DNA from: Adineta steineri
Lineage: Eukaryota; Rotifera; Eurotatoria; Adinetida; Adinetidae
Assembly (NCBI GenBank): GCA_905250115.1
Contig: CAJNOI010000106.1
Span: forward strand, 124,001-188,000
Direction of reading: 5' to 3'
Length of the DNA: 64,000 nt
Shown piece after piece: positions 25,056 through 38,400 of this stretch. The notes below the pieces were generated by a model. That model had not been told where the DNA came from, made no database searches, and was given only the letters and a program-made list of their open reading frames with translations. How positions within the stretch are numbered: the first letter of the stretch is position 1; every line of letters starts with the position of its first letter. Both the position numbers and the translations under genes were made by a program.

Positions 25056-26090
25056 AGAGAGTGATCAGCAAATAAAAAGAAGCACAAAGAAAGGTAGCTA
25101 AAGTTAAGATAAAGTTGTCAAGAATAATTCAATCTAACAGAAAAGTATGAAGGTCAATATAAACAGTAGGATTATATGGTATAGAGTATCGATTAAATAT
25201 CAAAAATGGAATATTATAAAAATGCACAAAAGACGAAAAGAATATAAAATAATATGGAGCACATAAAGAGAATAAAAGATATAAAATGTATTCAATCACA
25301 TGCATAAAAGTCGTACGTAGGATAACTATATTCTAGTCAGAAGTGTCAGTCTTGATAACTATATCGTATTTATTTGTTTACTTACAAAAGGATATGTATA
25401 CAGTTGGGTGAATCGATATGTTGAACTATCTTTATCCTCCCACAAAACTATTTTCAAAATATTGGGAAGAACGGAGTTTAAAGCGGAAAAAAATCATATA
25501 TTATCTTTTTATTTGACTCTAGTTCTTCCGCTACTATTCTCTCATAATGACTATGTAATACATGATGTTTTTAAAATATTCATATGTCACGTAGCCATTG
25601 TAAAAAATAAAACTAAATTGAGTGACTTAATTAAGTGTAATTAAGTTGAGTGACCCACCTCTAGTCTAGTTCGCATAAACGGTCGCTCGATGATAAACAT
25701 CAGAATAGCGAGAACATAACACTAGCAATAGTCGTAGATTAAATACTGGGCATAGAAAACTGTCCTCGGACTACATACTATAGTGAAAAATAGCCGAAAG
25801 GCAGAAGTCTTCTTCTTCTTCTATATTTCACTGAAAAAACTCAAACTCGTGCTCCGCATTTTCTCTTATTGCCAAGTTTTGCACCCGGTCAGAGACATTT
25901 GACATTGTGTAGATCGAAACTTCTTTTCACAATATAAAAGTTTTGTAGAAAACATTATCTATTTTGAATGTACATCTGACTCGAAGTTTCGACTTTACAA
26001 CGTTCATCATTGGGAAACACACATTCTAATAAAGCGACTCTCATGTATCATATCTTGTTCCCTCTACTGAAAGGAGGGTATTACGCAGAA
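25056..26090. other. Intergenic region, no feature supported
   Basis: AT-rich with a slightly more GC-rich stretch at 25660-26060. A plus-strand frame at 25408-25644 has no splice context or known motif. Confidence 0.4.
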
Positions 26091-26099
26091 TGAGCAAAC

Positions 26100-26720
26100 T
26101 TCGTTCGTTCGTGAATTCGTGAATTCGTGAATTCGTTCGTTCGTTCGCTCACTCTGATTGGTTGAAGAAAACTTCAAATTCTTTCCTGCGATAAGGGTTG
26201 ACCGAAGGATAATCAGGGTCGAGGAACTCGAATCTGAGGTTAGTTTTTTAAAAAAAATTTTTAAGTCAGTTTTTTTACAAAAATTTTTTGAATAATTTTT
26301 TTAGCAAAGGACCATCTTTTTACAAAAATTTTTTGAGTAATATTTTTTAACAAAGGATTACTTTCTTACAAAAATTTTTTAAGTAATATTTTTTCAAAAA
26401 AGAACCATTTTTTTTAAATAATTTTTTCTTTATATAGTTTGATCAAAGGTAATCGGGGTCGAGGAGCTCGAATCCGAGGTTAATAATTTACAAAAATTTC
26501 TAAGTCATTTTTTTACGAAAACGTTTTTTTTCATAAACTTCGATCAAAGGTAATCGGGGTCGTAGAACTCGAATCTGAAGTTAGTTTTTTAAAACCTTTT
26601 TAGATATCAATTTTTTAAATAATGAGCCACTTTTTGTATAAAAAAATTTTTTCTTATAGAGTTTCATCAAAAGTAGTTGGGTGGTGGAACATGAATCCGA
26701 TGTTGGCTTTTTGAAAATTT
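26100..26720 (+). repeat. Satellite family S1, plus orientation
   Basis: A TTCG/GAATTCGT tetranucleotide-rich tract at 26105-26150 leads into four or so units. Each contains a variant of GGTAATCGGGGTCGAGGA, then CTCGAATCTGAGGTTA and a T/A-rich spacer. The same unit occurs inverted at 38.6-39.4 kb, where it is also flanked by a tetranucleotide tract. Confidence 0.7.
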
Positions 26721-28191
26721 AAGAGATTTAGTAATGATTACATCATAGAAACTCTAGTTGAAGTAAGCGGAAGAAAAGTTATTAACTCAGTATCAGTTTT
26801 AATCAAAGATTTTTCCGTTGTTGACTATCACACACCATGTCTTTCGATATAATTTTAGCAGAAAAATGTAAATGAAAGCGAGATATCTGATTGCGACCCT
26901 GGTGTTGGATCTTCATCGACATTAGATATATAACCATCATTCCAAATATGTGAAAGACTATGCTAGACGAATATGCTGTATGCGTAGCAATTTATAAAAC
27001 AGTACTTCCTCGTTTCAGTCTCTTTTTAGGAATCGTATCACCAGAAGCTTATCGCGTTTTGTAGTAACACTGAAAGGAAACCAATTTATTCCCCTCAAAA
27101 GTGAGTCAAAAGTGAAGGATATAGTGAAGGTATCCATAAAAACGGCTAGTCGTGAGTGGCCGACCGGAGGGAGGCCGACGAACGACGAGACGTTAGTTTG
27201 AGAGTTTAAAGTGCGTCAAATGAGTCACAGTGAAAGACTTTTTGAGAAGTGATCAAGTGATTCGATTAATGAACCAAAACAAATCTTTATCTTATTGTGA
27301 GGATGGTAATCGATCCGATCGAATCCTTTCAGTAGAGGGTCAGCGGCGATTGCGTCGCGTTACTTGTAATACAGTACACAAAACATCAATGTGTGACACC
27401 CGATGCACGTCAGTGTACATTTTTCTTATTTCGAAATAAGGTCCTACTCAGAACCATGATTAGCGCTATAAAACGTTCACATGATACAGTATGATATATT
27501 ATAATTGGACTTAGGACAGCTCGACATTAGTACTAAACCTCTGAACAGTTTCAAGAGCTCCGTTTAAAATGCTCATCTTTCTAATAGTTCTTTCGCTCAA
27601 GACATATCTGTCTGTCTGCCAGTTTCTTCTCGGAAGCAGAACACAAGGACTCTCCTCGTAAATAATTTCCTTAAGAAAAAACAGTTTTGTTCTATATTGT
27701 TTTCTTGCAAATCAGAGACGAAGCACATGCTGCTATTGAGTATAGCACGGCATTCAGACACGTCAGTCAATATCAACGCGCCACCCTCACAGTTCATTAC
27801 TGCACCTCATTTGAACGTTCAAAGTATGAACTCTCTCACGTATAATCGTGCTAACAATTTTGCATTAAAACAGCTCTCACCAAAATATCAACCATAGAGC
27901 GCGTTACTCTCAAAAAGCTTCTGCACGACAGCGGCTTTAAGAAAGATCTCTTCTCATAGTGCATCTACGCGGTCTAGGTACCTATATATCTTATGTGAAA
28001 AGACTGCTTAGAACTCTACACTCTTGCTGTTAATGAGCACTCACAACCTAAAAATTTCACAAAACCGATTTCAATAAAATCGGATTATTTCTCTAGGGAT
28101 CACAACTTCATCTAATCACATAGCACACGTGTCTCGACACCGATAAAATAAGAACAAACACGTTTCTTAAAAGTCGGATTCTTCACACTAA
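26721..28191. other. Region without a supported gene, 3' of the EGF-exon array
   Basis: Moderately GC-richer than its surroundings. The frame at 27697-27897 (plus) and its minus-strand counterpart lack splice context and known motifs. A further 3' exon of the EGF-repeat gene is expected here but could not be identified. Confidence 0.35.
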
Positions 28192-31100
28192 CCTGTGCAT
28201 GGCACACTATTGGTCGTTGCAGGAGCAACCGTACAACTTGCGCATGCGTAGTTGGCCGTTCCACCACCCGATGCCGTACAAGAACCACTACCACCATACA
28301 AGTTGCACGAGTTCGGACTGCACGGTGAAGCTGCAAACAATGAGAGAAAGAGAGAACATGCTGTTTCAGCTATTCCTTTCAAAATCAGTTACCTGGGCAT
28401 GCTTTATTTGTGCCTACAGTGCCATATCTACAAGTGCATTGATAGTTTCCAGTTTCGTCAGCTGTTGGAGCACACGTAGCGAGAGCATCATTTGCAGTGC
28501 AAGTGCTCGATGTGCACGGACTGGCTGAAAACAATAAGAGAAACAGGGAACAAGCTGTTTCAAACACTCGATTCAAGATCAGTTACCTGGACATGCTATG
28601 TTGGTCAATACAGTGCCATATCTACAAGTGCATTGATAGTTTCCAGTTCCATCAGCCGTTGGAGCGCAGGTGGCTAGAGCATCATTTGCAGTGCAGGTGC
28701 TCGGTGTGCACGGATTAGCTACAAACAAAAAGAGAAATAGACAACACGTTCTTTCACACACTTCATTAAATATCAGTTACCTGGACATGCTTTATTTGTG
28801 CCTACAGTGCCATATCGACAAGTGCATTGATAGTTTCCAGTTCCGTCAGCCGTTGGAGCACACGTAGCGAGAGCATCATTTGCAGTGCAAGTGCTCGATG
28901 TGCACGGACTGGCTGAAAACAATAAGAGAAACAGGGAACAAGCTGTTTCAAACACTCGATTCAAGATCAGTTACCTGAACATGCTGTGTTGGTCAGTACA
29001 GTGCCGTATCTGCAAGTACATTGATAGTGTGCAGTTCCATCAGCTGTTGGAGCGCAGGTGGCTAGAGCATCATTTGCAGTGCAACTGCTCGATGTGCATG
29101 GACTGGCTGAAAGCAATGAGAGAAAGAGAGAACACGCTATTTCAGACACTGTATTAAATATCAGTTACCTGGACATGCTTTATTTGTGCCCACAATGCCA
29201 TATCTACAAGTGCATTGATAGTTTGCAGTTCCATCAGCCGTTGGAGCGCACGTAGCTAGAGCATCATTTGCAGTGCAGGTGCTCGGTGTACATGGACTCG
29301 CTGAAAACAATAAAAGAAAGAATGCGGGGTCTGAGACACTTCGTTACAGATCACATACGTGCACATGGATTACTTCCGGTGGTCGTCGCTGGACCATACG
29401 CACAACTTGCGCATGTGTAGCCTGGTGGTGTTACAGCTATAGGAGTGCAAATGCCACCACCATTCAGATTGCACGGATTCGATGTGCACGGAGAAGCTGC
29501 AAACAAAAGGAAAGAGAAACAACATGCGGTAAAAGAGAGATCGCTAAAGGTGAGTTACCTGGACATGCGGTATTGGCAGCTGCAGCTGCGTAAGTACAAC
29601 TTGAGCATGTATAGCCTGCTGATCCGCCACCTGTTGCAGAGCAAATACCACCACCACCATTTGCAGTGCAGGGACCCGATGCGCATGGAGTAGCTACGAA
29701 CAATGAGAAAGAGAAACAACATGCGGTTTAAGAAGCTCTGGTAAAGATCAGTTACCTGCACATGGGACATCAGTCGTTGGTGGACCATACAAACAATTGG
29801 CGCATGTGTAGTGAGCTGCTCCACCACCCGTTGCAGAGCAAGTACCACCACCGCCACCATTTGCTGCACAGGGACCCGATGCGCACGGAGTAACTACAAA
29901 TGATGAGAGGAAAAGAGAGACAGAGAACATGCGGTTTAGGAGACTTTGTAAAAGATGAATTACCTGGACATGCTGTATTTGCCGCGGCAGGGCCATAAGT
30001 ACAACTTGTACATGTGTAGCCTTGTGTTCCACCACCTGTTGCACCGCAAGTACCACCGCCACCATTTGCAGTGCAGGGGTTCGATGTGCACGGAGAAGCT
30101 GCAAATAACAAGAGGTAGAGAAAGAACAATCGGTTAAAAACACTTCGTTAAGGATGAGTTACCGGCACATGGTACATCAGTCGTTAGTGGACCATACAAA
30201 CAATTTGCACATGTGTAGTGAGCTGCTCCACCACCTGTTGCAGTGCAGATACCACCACCACCATTCGCGGTACAGGGATTCGATGTGCACGGAGAAGCTG
30301 CAAACAATGAGAGAAAGAGAAAACAAGGGTGTGGGTGTGGGTGTGGGTGTGGGTGTGGGTGTGAGTGTGGTGATCTCTTCCTAGAGCAAGTACTCAGACT
30401 ATCTCCACACTCACACCCACACCCACACCCCGCCCGTAGCATTACAATTGATTGACACGTCGCACTGCATGGCTAAAAATTAATAAAAGAGCTTAAGCTG
30501 TGTTTGAAGTAGTGAATATATGGCAGTTTAAAGAAGGTTGAGAGTAGAATAACCCGTTTGATTATATTTTTGTAAAGTTGTGGTGATTATGTTTTGAATT
30601 CGCAGAGGATGTGGGTGAGGGTGCGGGTATAGATGCTAGGTATATACAGTATCCATGTCCACACTCCACATATACCTCCTTCCTTTTAAGCTTTAAATTC
30701 ATTTAGAAGCTATCGAAGTTTTTCATTTTAAGAAAACGAGGGATTGCGCTGATTGGACTTTTATTGATGGTAATGGATTTTCTTGGTTAATTGAGAAACC
30801 TAGTGAGGTAGTGGTTTAGAGTAACTTCTAATAAATAATCATTGAAGAAACGTGAATAGAACGTTTTCTCAAGTCTTTGATATTAAAAATTGTTGATGAT
30901 TTTTCCAAGCAGATGGAATAAATTCGTTGATTGATATTCTAGTGAATTTTTAAAATAGTGAACGATCCCGAAGATCTTTACTAATTAATAGTTTTTTCAA
31001 CTACTTTGAAAGTATTTTAGCGATTAGATAATTAGACCCTTTGTATGTGCCAGATTAATTATTTTAGAATAGGCAATACGCATTGTCTTTGAAAAATTAA

Positions 31101-33970
31101 AAATAGCTCATTCTAAGGACATTTAGATCTAGTTAACACTTTTCAAAAAAGAAAAAATGAATGCGACGCTTTCTTTTACTGGTGGACTTACGTAAGCAGG
31201 TCTTTGTTGTTGCATTGCAGTTGTTGCTTGAACAATCTGCATTTACGAGACAGCTCTTTGTGTCCGCACATGCTGAGCAAATATGGCCACCGCAGTCGAC
31301 ATTCGTTTCATCTTGGTTATGGACGTTGTCAGTACATGTTTCGGCTAAAAAAAACATAGAAATATGAGTAATATTATTCACACTGTTTCAAAGTAGACTT
31401 GTCTATACATAACTATATATGGTGAGATTCGAGTATTTATCACAATAAGAGAAAAAAATCTTGTTCTCAAAATAAAATGAGCTACTAGGTAACATTCTCC
31501 TAGCTCTACTCAAGTGCAATGTTGCCCGTTTTCATCTCAATAATAATACTTGTCAGGCGTCTGCTATAAGGTGCGAAGCGCTGTATTTTATAAAAGAGAA
31601 TAAAAGCATCAAAGATGTCAATCTAATCATAGTCTTCGAGTGTTCTAGTTTCTAGAATTATGTCTCGAAAGATACAGCGTGTCTAGAATTCTGGTAACTT
31701 TCAATAACATTTCTGAGATGATATGAATAGCTTTGTTGGAGCCTTCAAAGGAAATACACAGTTTCTAATTCCAAAACACGCCAACGATCGATGATCTCAT
31801 CTTTAATCGATTTTCTCAGAAATCTGCGTTCTTGTAGTATTCTCATTATCTATATTCTTTCACGAAAATTCATTTTTTTCAAACAGAACAGATTTGGAAA
31901 TATCTTAAGCTATAAGTAGACTGAGCTTATCGAGTTCTATCACAGTCGAATAGGAAAAAATGCTATATTCTCCTAAGACGAAGGTAATAGCACACAAAGA
32001 AGGGAGGGAGAGAAACTTACTTGTGATTTGAGTTGTCAATGAGTAAAATCCGAGCAGTAAGTCAAATGGTGCACTCCCTTCGATTTGGATCATTGCATTG
32101 AATACACCAAGACTACCCAAAGCATTGGTGACTTTGCTGAAGGACTCTGTTGCACAATTACTTCGAATAAGGCCGCCACATTGATTCGGAATTGACACCA
32201 AAAACTCAACCTGGAGGAAGTCACCGGTCAGTGCTGCATCGTTGCTCATGTCACTTATAGATACACTAACAAAGATTCAAAGAGATTCATTCAATCTTAT
32301 TCTATAAACAGAAGCCACTTACTCGCGGCGTCGACAACTTGCTGGTACGTTTGCGAATTGCATATATTTTGTCATCAATGTACCATATTTGATATTAGCT
32401 GCCGTTTGAACCTAGAAGAAGCAACAAAATGTTATTCTTCGTTAACAGAGCCGAAGACGAAGAATCTGTGTCTCTTTGACTCTGGAAGAAACATTATTTT
32501 GTCAGTCTAATGGTTTTGAAAATCAAATTTCATTTCTTTTTGAAAAGACTCTGACCATGATTAAGTGATTTATGTCAGATTATAACATCTCTCTATCTGA
32601 AGAATCAAGATGAAGTATTCTAGCATCTCTATACATCAACTCAAGTGTGTTTCAGTTATATATAAAATATCTATATTTGAATAACACTAAAAAATGAATT
32701 TGGATAAATCGAGTAATATTCGACTATCTTCTATTAAATTGTTCTCAAAAATATGATATATCATAAGCAGAATAACTGTTTTATTAAACAATATATGTGC
32801 CACTATAAAGAGTCAAACATGTTAAGAAGTAATTCTCCGTTAAATATTGCAATGAATATTTTCACGGCGCATCGTCTACGAAATGAGTATATCAGATGAG
32901 ATAAGGATAACTGATCTTTTTAACTATTTCTCTGTTTCTCTATTCGAACTTTGTTGTAAAGAAAGAAATTTACATGTTGAATAAAGTTTAAAACATCACA
33001 CTAAGCTTTGTGGGCAGATTTATATGCATGTACACAAAGAAAAACTATTTTGTTGATACTTCCAGCATGTATTCTAACAAAATCATATTTTGAATCCTAA
33101 ATATTCTGAAATACAGTGTATTTTTCACGTTTGAATGATGAAAATTATACTGACGAAAATATGAATAGGTCAATAACATAATAAGATTTCTATGAAACTC
33201 ATTCACAAATTAAATCAAAGAGATACGTGTAGGTTATGCCAAGATATCTTTCAATCCATTCTGTGAGTCCGTTACTTCATGAAAGTGATAAGAATACAGC
33301 GATCATCATAGCAGAGTTGAAAGCTTGAAGCTCTCGAAGAAGACTAAGAGAAGTGTAAGTTATGTTTCTATAGCACATGAATTATGAGCTGACGAGGTGG
33401 CGAAAAAAAAATGATGCTCGGAATAGGCTACTACTCATACGAATGCGCTTTACCTCAAAATGATCTATCGAAAGCTCTTTTGCATCTCGTCACAAGAACC
33501 CTACATCAATAACGTTACTATTCTTGTTTCTATTTCTAGAACGATTAAAGCTTACCTGTTCTGCAAAACCTTGCATGTCTAGAAAAACTGGCCGAGTAGT
33601 GTTTGGTGGTGCCGAAAAATTCGTCAAGAATGTCACTCTTAATATCATTCCTATGATGAAGAACAAACACAAATAAAAAGTTCTATAAAACTATTCCCAT
33701 TCACTCACCGTTATTGATTGCAGTGGCATCTCGGGTGCTGAGATAGATTGGAATCAAGGCGATAGCCACGACGGCACCTATCGTGACCAGGCCACTTGCG
33801 GTACAGCAACTCGCAAGTAGGCATCCCAGCCACTCTCGGCTGCAAAAAAATCCAATCACCGTGTATTGTGTGAAAAATGTTAGCAGACACTCACCGTCGG
33901 CGCATCCACGCCCGGAAACCTTGTTCATTAGTCATTGCCCCTTGAATATTGGGCATATTTGAATTCGTAC
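28192..33970 (-). CDS. Type II membrane protein with eleven EGF-like repeats (5' and 3' ends incomplete)
   Basis: Read on the minus strand. Exon 33970-33895 encodes a basic cytoplasmic tail (FRAWMRRR). Exon 33839-33709 encodes a Cys-rich stretch and a transmembrane helix (SGLVTIGAVVAIALIPIYL), making a signal anchor. Exons 33650-33556, 32411-32323 and 32253-32021 encode an ectodomain of unknown fold with Cys near SIPNQCGGLIRSNC. Exon 31344-31192 has a Cys module (NVDCGGHICSACADTKSCL) of the DCGG type. Eleven exons of 132-139 bp follow (30297-30163 to 28330-28192), all phase 1. Each is one EGF-like module with six cysteines, such as YQCTCRYGTVGTNKAC. Two repeat types exist: five with DALATC and six with Gly-rich loops. 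Family knowledge suggests a cell-surface adhesion or matrix protein. The first coding exon and the stop codon were not found; Met 33957 is the first visible ATG. Confidence 0.7.
28393..29300 (-). repeat. Internal exon duplication in the EGF array (388-bp period)
   Basis: Exon 28393-28524 is almost identical to 28781-28912, and 28587-28718 is close to 28975-29106. Both offsets are exactly 388 bp and the introns are duplicated as well. A fifth related exon is at 29169-29300. This is a two-exon unit copied by recent unequal exchange or slippage. Confidence 0.85.
30327..30431. repeat. Telomere-like hairpin, copy c, with perfect TGTGGG tract
   Basis: About seven units of GTGTGG at 30327-30370, a 33-nt spacer beginning TGATCTCTTCC, then the complementary CCACACTCACACCCACACCC arm to 30431. 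It is the least degenerate copy in the window. It lies within the EGF-repeat gene, directly against an exon-like remnant at 30432-30474. Confidence 0.85.
30432..30474 (-). pseudogene. Truncated EGF-like exon abutting the telomere-like hairpin
   Basis: After an acceptor-like AATTTTTAG on the minus strand the frame reads MQCDVSINCNATGG. It then runs straight into the G-rich hairpin at a GGGCGGGG junction. Spacing and the SINCNATGG motif resemble the first half of the neighbouring Gly-rich EGF exons. The second half and the donor are missing. It is short, so this is tentative. Confidence 0.35.
30605..30682. repeat. Telomere-like hairpin, copy d
   Basis: G-rich arm GAGGATGTGGGTGAGGGTGC and C-rich arm CCACACTCCACATATACCTCC, separated by about 30 nt. 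The pairing is degenerate. It lies in the same intron as copy c. Confidence 0.55.
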
Positions 33971-34463
33971 CTAGATTAAAACAAGACAATATACATTATT
34001 GATTAGTTCAAGTTAGTATATAAATATCTAGGACGACTGTGGGTATGAATCACCTCTTATCCTATGCTCACATATATCCATATCATATTAAAACGTTTAA
34101 TATTTTTACAGAAGTTGAAATAACGAAAACTAGAAGTATCTCTATGTGTTTAAAGTACGTTTTAATTTTTTAACATTGTCTCATCATAAGTGATGATTAT
34201 ATGGATAAAATATGGTGATAAGAGGGAATCTTCGCTAAACCATTTCCAATTTATTTTTAACACTAGTTTTTAAAAGTTTTGGCTCTAAGAGAAATAACAG
34301 ATAGATACAAAAAACATGAATCTTTCACTTAATCTTGATAATTACAAGAACTCATCGAACTTCATGAAGATTTGAAGAAATTTATTGGATTTAGCGAGAA
34401 TATGATACCCTATTTCGTGGTTCTAACTGATCTGGAAAAATTCTCTCAACGCACCAGAACCAA
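33971..34463. other. Region upstream of the EGF gene
   Basis: The first exon of the EGF-repeat gene should lie here or further up, but no start codon with a matching donor could be assigned. A weak telomere-like pair (CTGTGGGTATGA, then TGCTCACATATATCC) is at about 34034-34081. Confidence 0.35.
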
Positions 34464-34533
34464 GGGTGTGAATGTGACCGTGACTAGACTTATTCTTTTT
34501 ACTTATCCTACAGCGCAAACCCACACACTCCCT
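34464..34533. repeat. Telomere-like hairpin, copy e
   Basis: Left arm AAGGGTGTGAATGTGACCG; right arm AAACCCACACACTCCCT. The orientation matches the other copies (G-rich first). The spacer is about 30 nt. Confidence 0.55.
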
Positions 34534-34554
34534 ATTAATTATTGACATCGCCTT

Positions 34555-35100
34555 CAAATCCTCCAATTCATTCATATTATCGTCTTATACTCTTTTCATT
34601 AATACTGTTGCCGTATACTCCTTACTTTCATTCACACCATCATGTTATACCTCCTCCATTACATTAACACTATTGCCTTATAATCCCTCTCGTACATTCA
34701 CACTATAGCACCATGCCGTGTTTCATTCTCACTGATATTTTATAACCCCTTTCCTATATTCACCCTATGGCGCTATGCTGTGTTTCATTCTCATTGATAT
34801 CTTATTTCCCAACCCTTGTATTTACCCGTGGCGCTATCCTGCGTTTCATTCTCCATGATGCCTTATACCCTTTTATTACATTCAGACTGTGGCTCTATCT
34901 CGCGTTTTATTTTTACTGAGATTTATAGCCCCCTTTCTTACATTCAGGCTATACCGTCATGCCGAGTTTGACTTACATTGTTCCGCATTTTATATATGGG
35001 AATGCCGTAATCGGGGTTTCATCCACACTGTTGCCGTGTTCTGCTTTCGATTTATAATATAGCCTTCTTTCATACTATCATTTATACGATCACCACCTCT
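34555..35100. repeat. Minisatellite with ~62-bp units
   Basis: Successive units share a CATTCACACTAT-like block, then GGCGCTATGCTGTGTTTCATT and a TTATA-type joint. The units near 34740, 34802 and 34862 line up with 61-62 bp spacing. Earlier and later units are more diverged. Confidence 0.7.
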
Positions 35101-35690
35101 CTCTACATTTCACTTAAAATAAGATGGAACTTAGGGCCAAGCGCCCTATATTTTCGGCTAGGTGAGTCTCATTACATCCGCTGAATGAAATTAAACGAAC
35201 CCAAGATATACTTGAGCCGTTCAACTCAGTCTTGAAGATTAACTTCTGTACGAATTGATACAGATACTAATTATGTATTAGATTGCGTCTCTACGTATGT
35301 GTTATATTTTTATTAAACCTGGCATTAAATGAATGTTTTATTTAATAAAATTATTCATAAAAATTGAATGATTCAAATAATGTTATCCTATTCATATGGT
35401 TCGTTCCAGTAGTAATATAACAGAATTTCTTATGAATTAATTAATTGTAAACAAAAATCTTTCTAGTTATTGTTGGGTTGGACGGGCTTGAAGAATTTAA
35501 GGCTTGGTCTGGGCCAGAGCCAATATTCAAAACTGATCGGATATGAGAAACTAAATGAACTTCAGTAAAGACTACGATCATTATGACGTACGCATAAAAA
35601 AGTGGTGATATGCAAATATTATATTAAACTTGATAAATATAAACTTTCTATAATTTTCTCAAATGATTCTATAGTCACTCAAATAAGGAC
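35101..35690. other. Intergenic region
   Basis: AT-rich. No supported gene or structured repeat. Confidence 0.4.
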
Positions 35691-36140
35691 TGTCACATTA
35701 CTACTACTTTTTATTACAATTACTTGGTAACTGATAATAATTTTATTAATTTTATTACTTATCACTTATTATCATAACTTGCTTTGTTTTTTGTTGTTTC
35801 CGTGGCGCTATACCTATTGTTGTTTCTTATTAGCGAGATATCCAGTAGTTTGTTGTAACTTTATTACAATTACTTTTATTATCTTTTAAATTTCATTACT
35901 TTATTACCAGTAATAAATAATAAAAAAATACTACTTATTACTTTCTTATTTCTTTATTACTATTTGTGATATTGTGACTTATTATTGGTAATTACAAATA
36001 GTATTTATTACTTTATTGCTTATTACGAAAAAATTCTTTTATTACTTATTACCCTTATTATTTATTAATTTGCAAAAATTATTGATCTTGCCAGTAATAA
36101 TAATAACGTTAAAAATTATTGATGATTATCGGTAATGGTA
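35691..36140. repeat. TTA/TAATTAC-rich simple repeat
   Basis: An irregular low-complexity tract built from TTATTAC, TTATTA and TAATAA words with no fixed period. No coding signal. Confidence 0.6.
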
Positions 36141-38400
36141 ATGTGATAGCTCTAACTCAAATAAGATATAAGTTGTCCCTACTTTTGTAGCGATATCAAT
36201 AACTTATTCATTTATACTACGCATAAACACTTAATAATATTGAATAAAAACACGGCTTACCTTTTTTTATTGTATGTAAGACGCTTGATTTCGAATGTGA
36301 AAATATCAGTAATATTTGTGGATTATATACCAGCAGCTTCTCCGCATCTCTTCTTCTATTTTTTTGTTTTCGTTTTCGATATTTTACCACGACGTTATTG
36401 CTCATTAGTCAAGCTTTTGCGCATATTTTAGAACTAGTCAACGTTTTACGTCAATACCGATTAGAAAAATTTGCTCATTCTTCCGAGCTAGTAGTAGTCT
36501 TGCGTCATTACCTTGAAAATTTTGACGCATCTTTTCGAATGAGGCGGCGTCTTACCTGAATGCGCAGAAGAGATTTGCGTGTTAGAATGGCGCAAAAAAT
36601 ACACGTGAAGCATTAATATTTTCAACAATTGCAAATGGATATATAACGCGTGGGCCAGAATAAATGATGTATTTTTATTTCGTGAATATTCCACTTAGTT
36701 TTAATCGTGGAGAATTTAAATTCGAGTCAAAAAATAGCCCTTTTAATTCTCTACTAGTTTAGTATAAAACATTATTATGCACAAACAAATCCATAATATA
36801 AAATCAAGAATATTCAATAGATTCAAGAGAGGTAACTTTCTAAACTGAAAAATCGTTTTCTATTTTTTGTTGAATAACGATAACAAAAATAAAGTAATAT
36901 AGACATTTTGTAATCGTTGAAGATCTCTATCGATCGATCAGTCGTAATTTGAAAATTTTATATTATTTCTTATGTCTCTTTCAAATAAATTTTTAATATC
37001 TTTTTGTTATTTAATTTAATTGTGTGAACCATTATTTATTCAGAGGATCGGTCGATAGATACACAAAGTTTTGGTTTATATGAAGAGCCTTTAACTGGTG
37101 TACGGAAGTTTTTGGTTGTTTCGTATTTCTAGAAAAACTCATGCACAATGGCTGTTTTAGGTACTTAAATTTGCATTTAATAGGATTAACGTCGCTTTTT
37201 TCAACATATGCCAAAATGAAATTCTATGAAAAGACTATCTAAGAGTCAGAGAAGTCAAATTAATTAAAACAGACATGTTGTACACTGTTTTTGTGGAAAA
37301 AGAAACTGATGAAAGGACTGTAGTCCATAAGACTTGAACTCTATCCAAATTTAATTTTTCAAAACCTCATATTTTATTTGATGCATCGATTCGTTTAATG
37401 TTGATTAATTTATTTAAACTAGTATTAAAATAGAAAATAATCATTTATTTTGTTGGAAGCTTTTTCTCTTGTAAAGAGAAAATCTTAGTAAATTCTCAGA
37501 TTTTTCGAAAATGTTGAAACTGCTAAATAAATCCGAGTTTCTAATAGAGCCCATATCAGTTCACTTTCGATTTTCTAATTAAAAAATCGAATTTATTATT
37601 TTCATTCTTTTCAATATCGTATTGTTAAAAAAATAGAACTTTATCTATCATTACATATGGGCAGTCTGAGAATATTCTTGTTTATTCTCTATAAATTATT
37701 TTGAAATATACAGCGTCACAATTTATTTTACGTACCGATATGGTTTATAGATAAAATTCTCATATTAAAAAATTTTAATTTTATTGTTTGCCTTGTTGTT
37801 GTTATTTGGTTGACAAGGATATTTTGGATGCACTTTATGATCACCCCTTTATTTTTCTGATCGAAAGATATTTTTTTGTTATGATTGACTATAATTACTT
37901 TTGTGCATGATTTTTTTCCTTCATACGCAAACGAATCGATTACACATCACGTATCTCACTAAGAGATACGCAATAATGAAGAATCCTTCAATAATTTATA
38001 GTCTAGTTTTAGCCCAAAGCATAAATTCAAATGTTGGAGGAAATATGAAATTTGAGATTATTTGACAAGATGTACAAAATTAGTGCATGAAAAACTGCGG
38101 ACTGCATAGCCGAAGTGATAGTATTTACTAATGTTTCGATCATAGATAATCAATAAAAAAATAAAACTTGTGTATCTATTATAAAATTTGTTCCAAGGCT
38201 ATTATATATTACTTTTTGTCGAATTCTAAGGTTGTCCTTATGTTATGATTTGATCAATTCGTCTAATAAATATTGTTGCTTAAGGTTTTATTTCATATGA
38301 AGCGCGTGTATATTCTTCACTCGTTCTTTTTTTTCTACATGATATTGAAGTGTGTGTGTATATACACAAAATCACATTATAGATTTAATTGAGTGCACAT
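36141..38400. other. Gene-poor region
   Basis: About 2.2 kb of AT-rich sequence. Short frames on both strands near 36217-36694 overlap one another and lack splice signals or motifs. Confidence 0.45.

Noticed and set aside
28192-30300. Regular repeat-spacer pattern resembling a CRISPR array
   Set aside because: The repeats are coding exons with phase-1 splice sites and the spacers are similar introns, in a eukaryotic gene.
30327-30431. True chromosome end
   Set aside because: Gene exons continue on both sides and the tract is short and inverted, so it is interstitial.
28199-30455. Many overlapping plus-strand frames of 60-109 codons
   Set aside because: They are antisense shadows of the minus-strand EGF-like exon array, repeating with the same period and lacking their own splice or start context.
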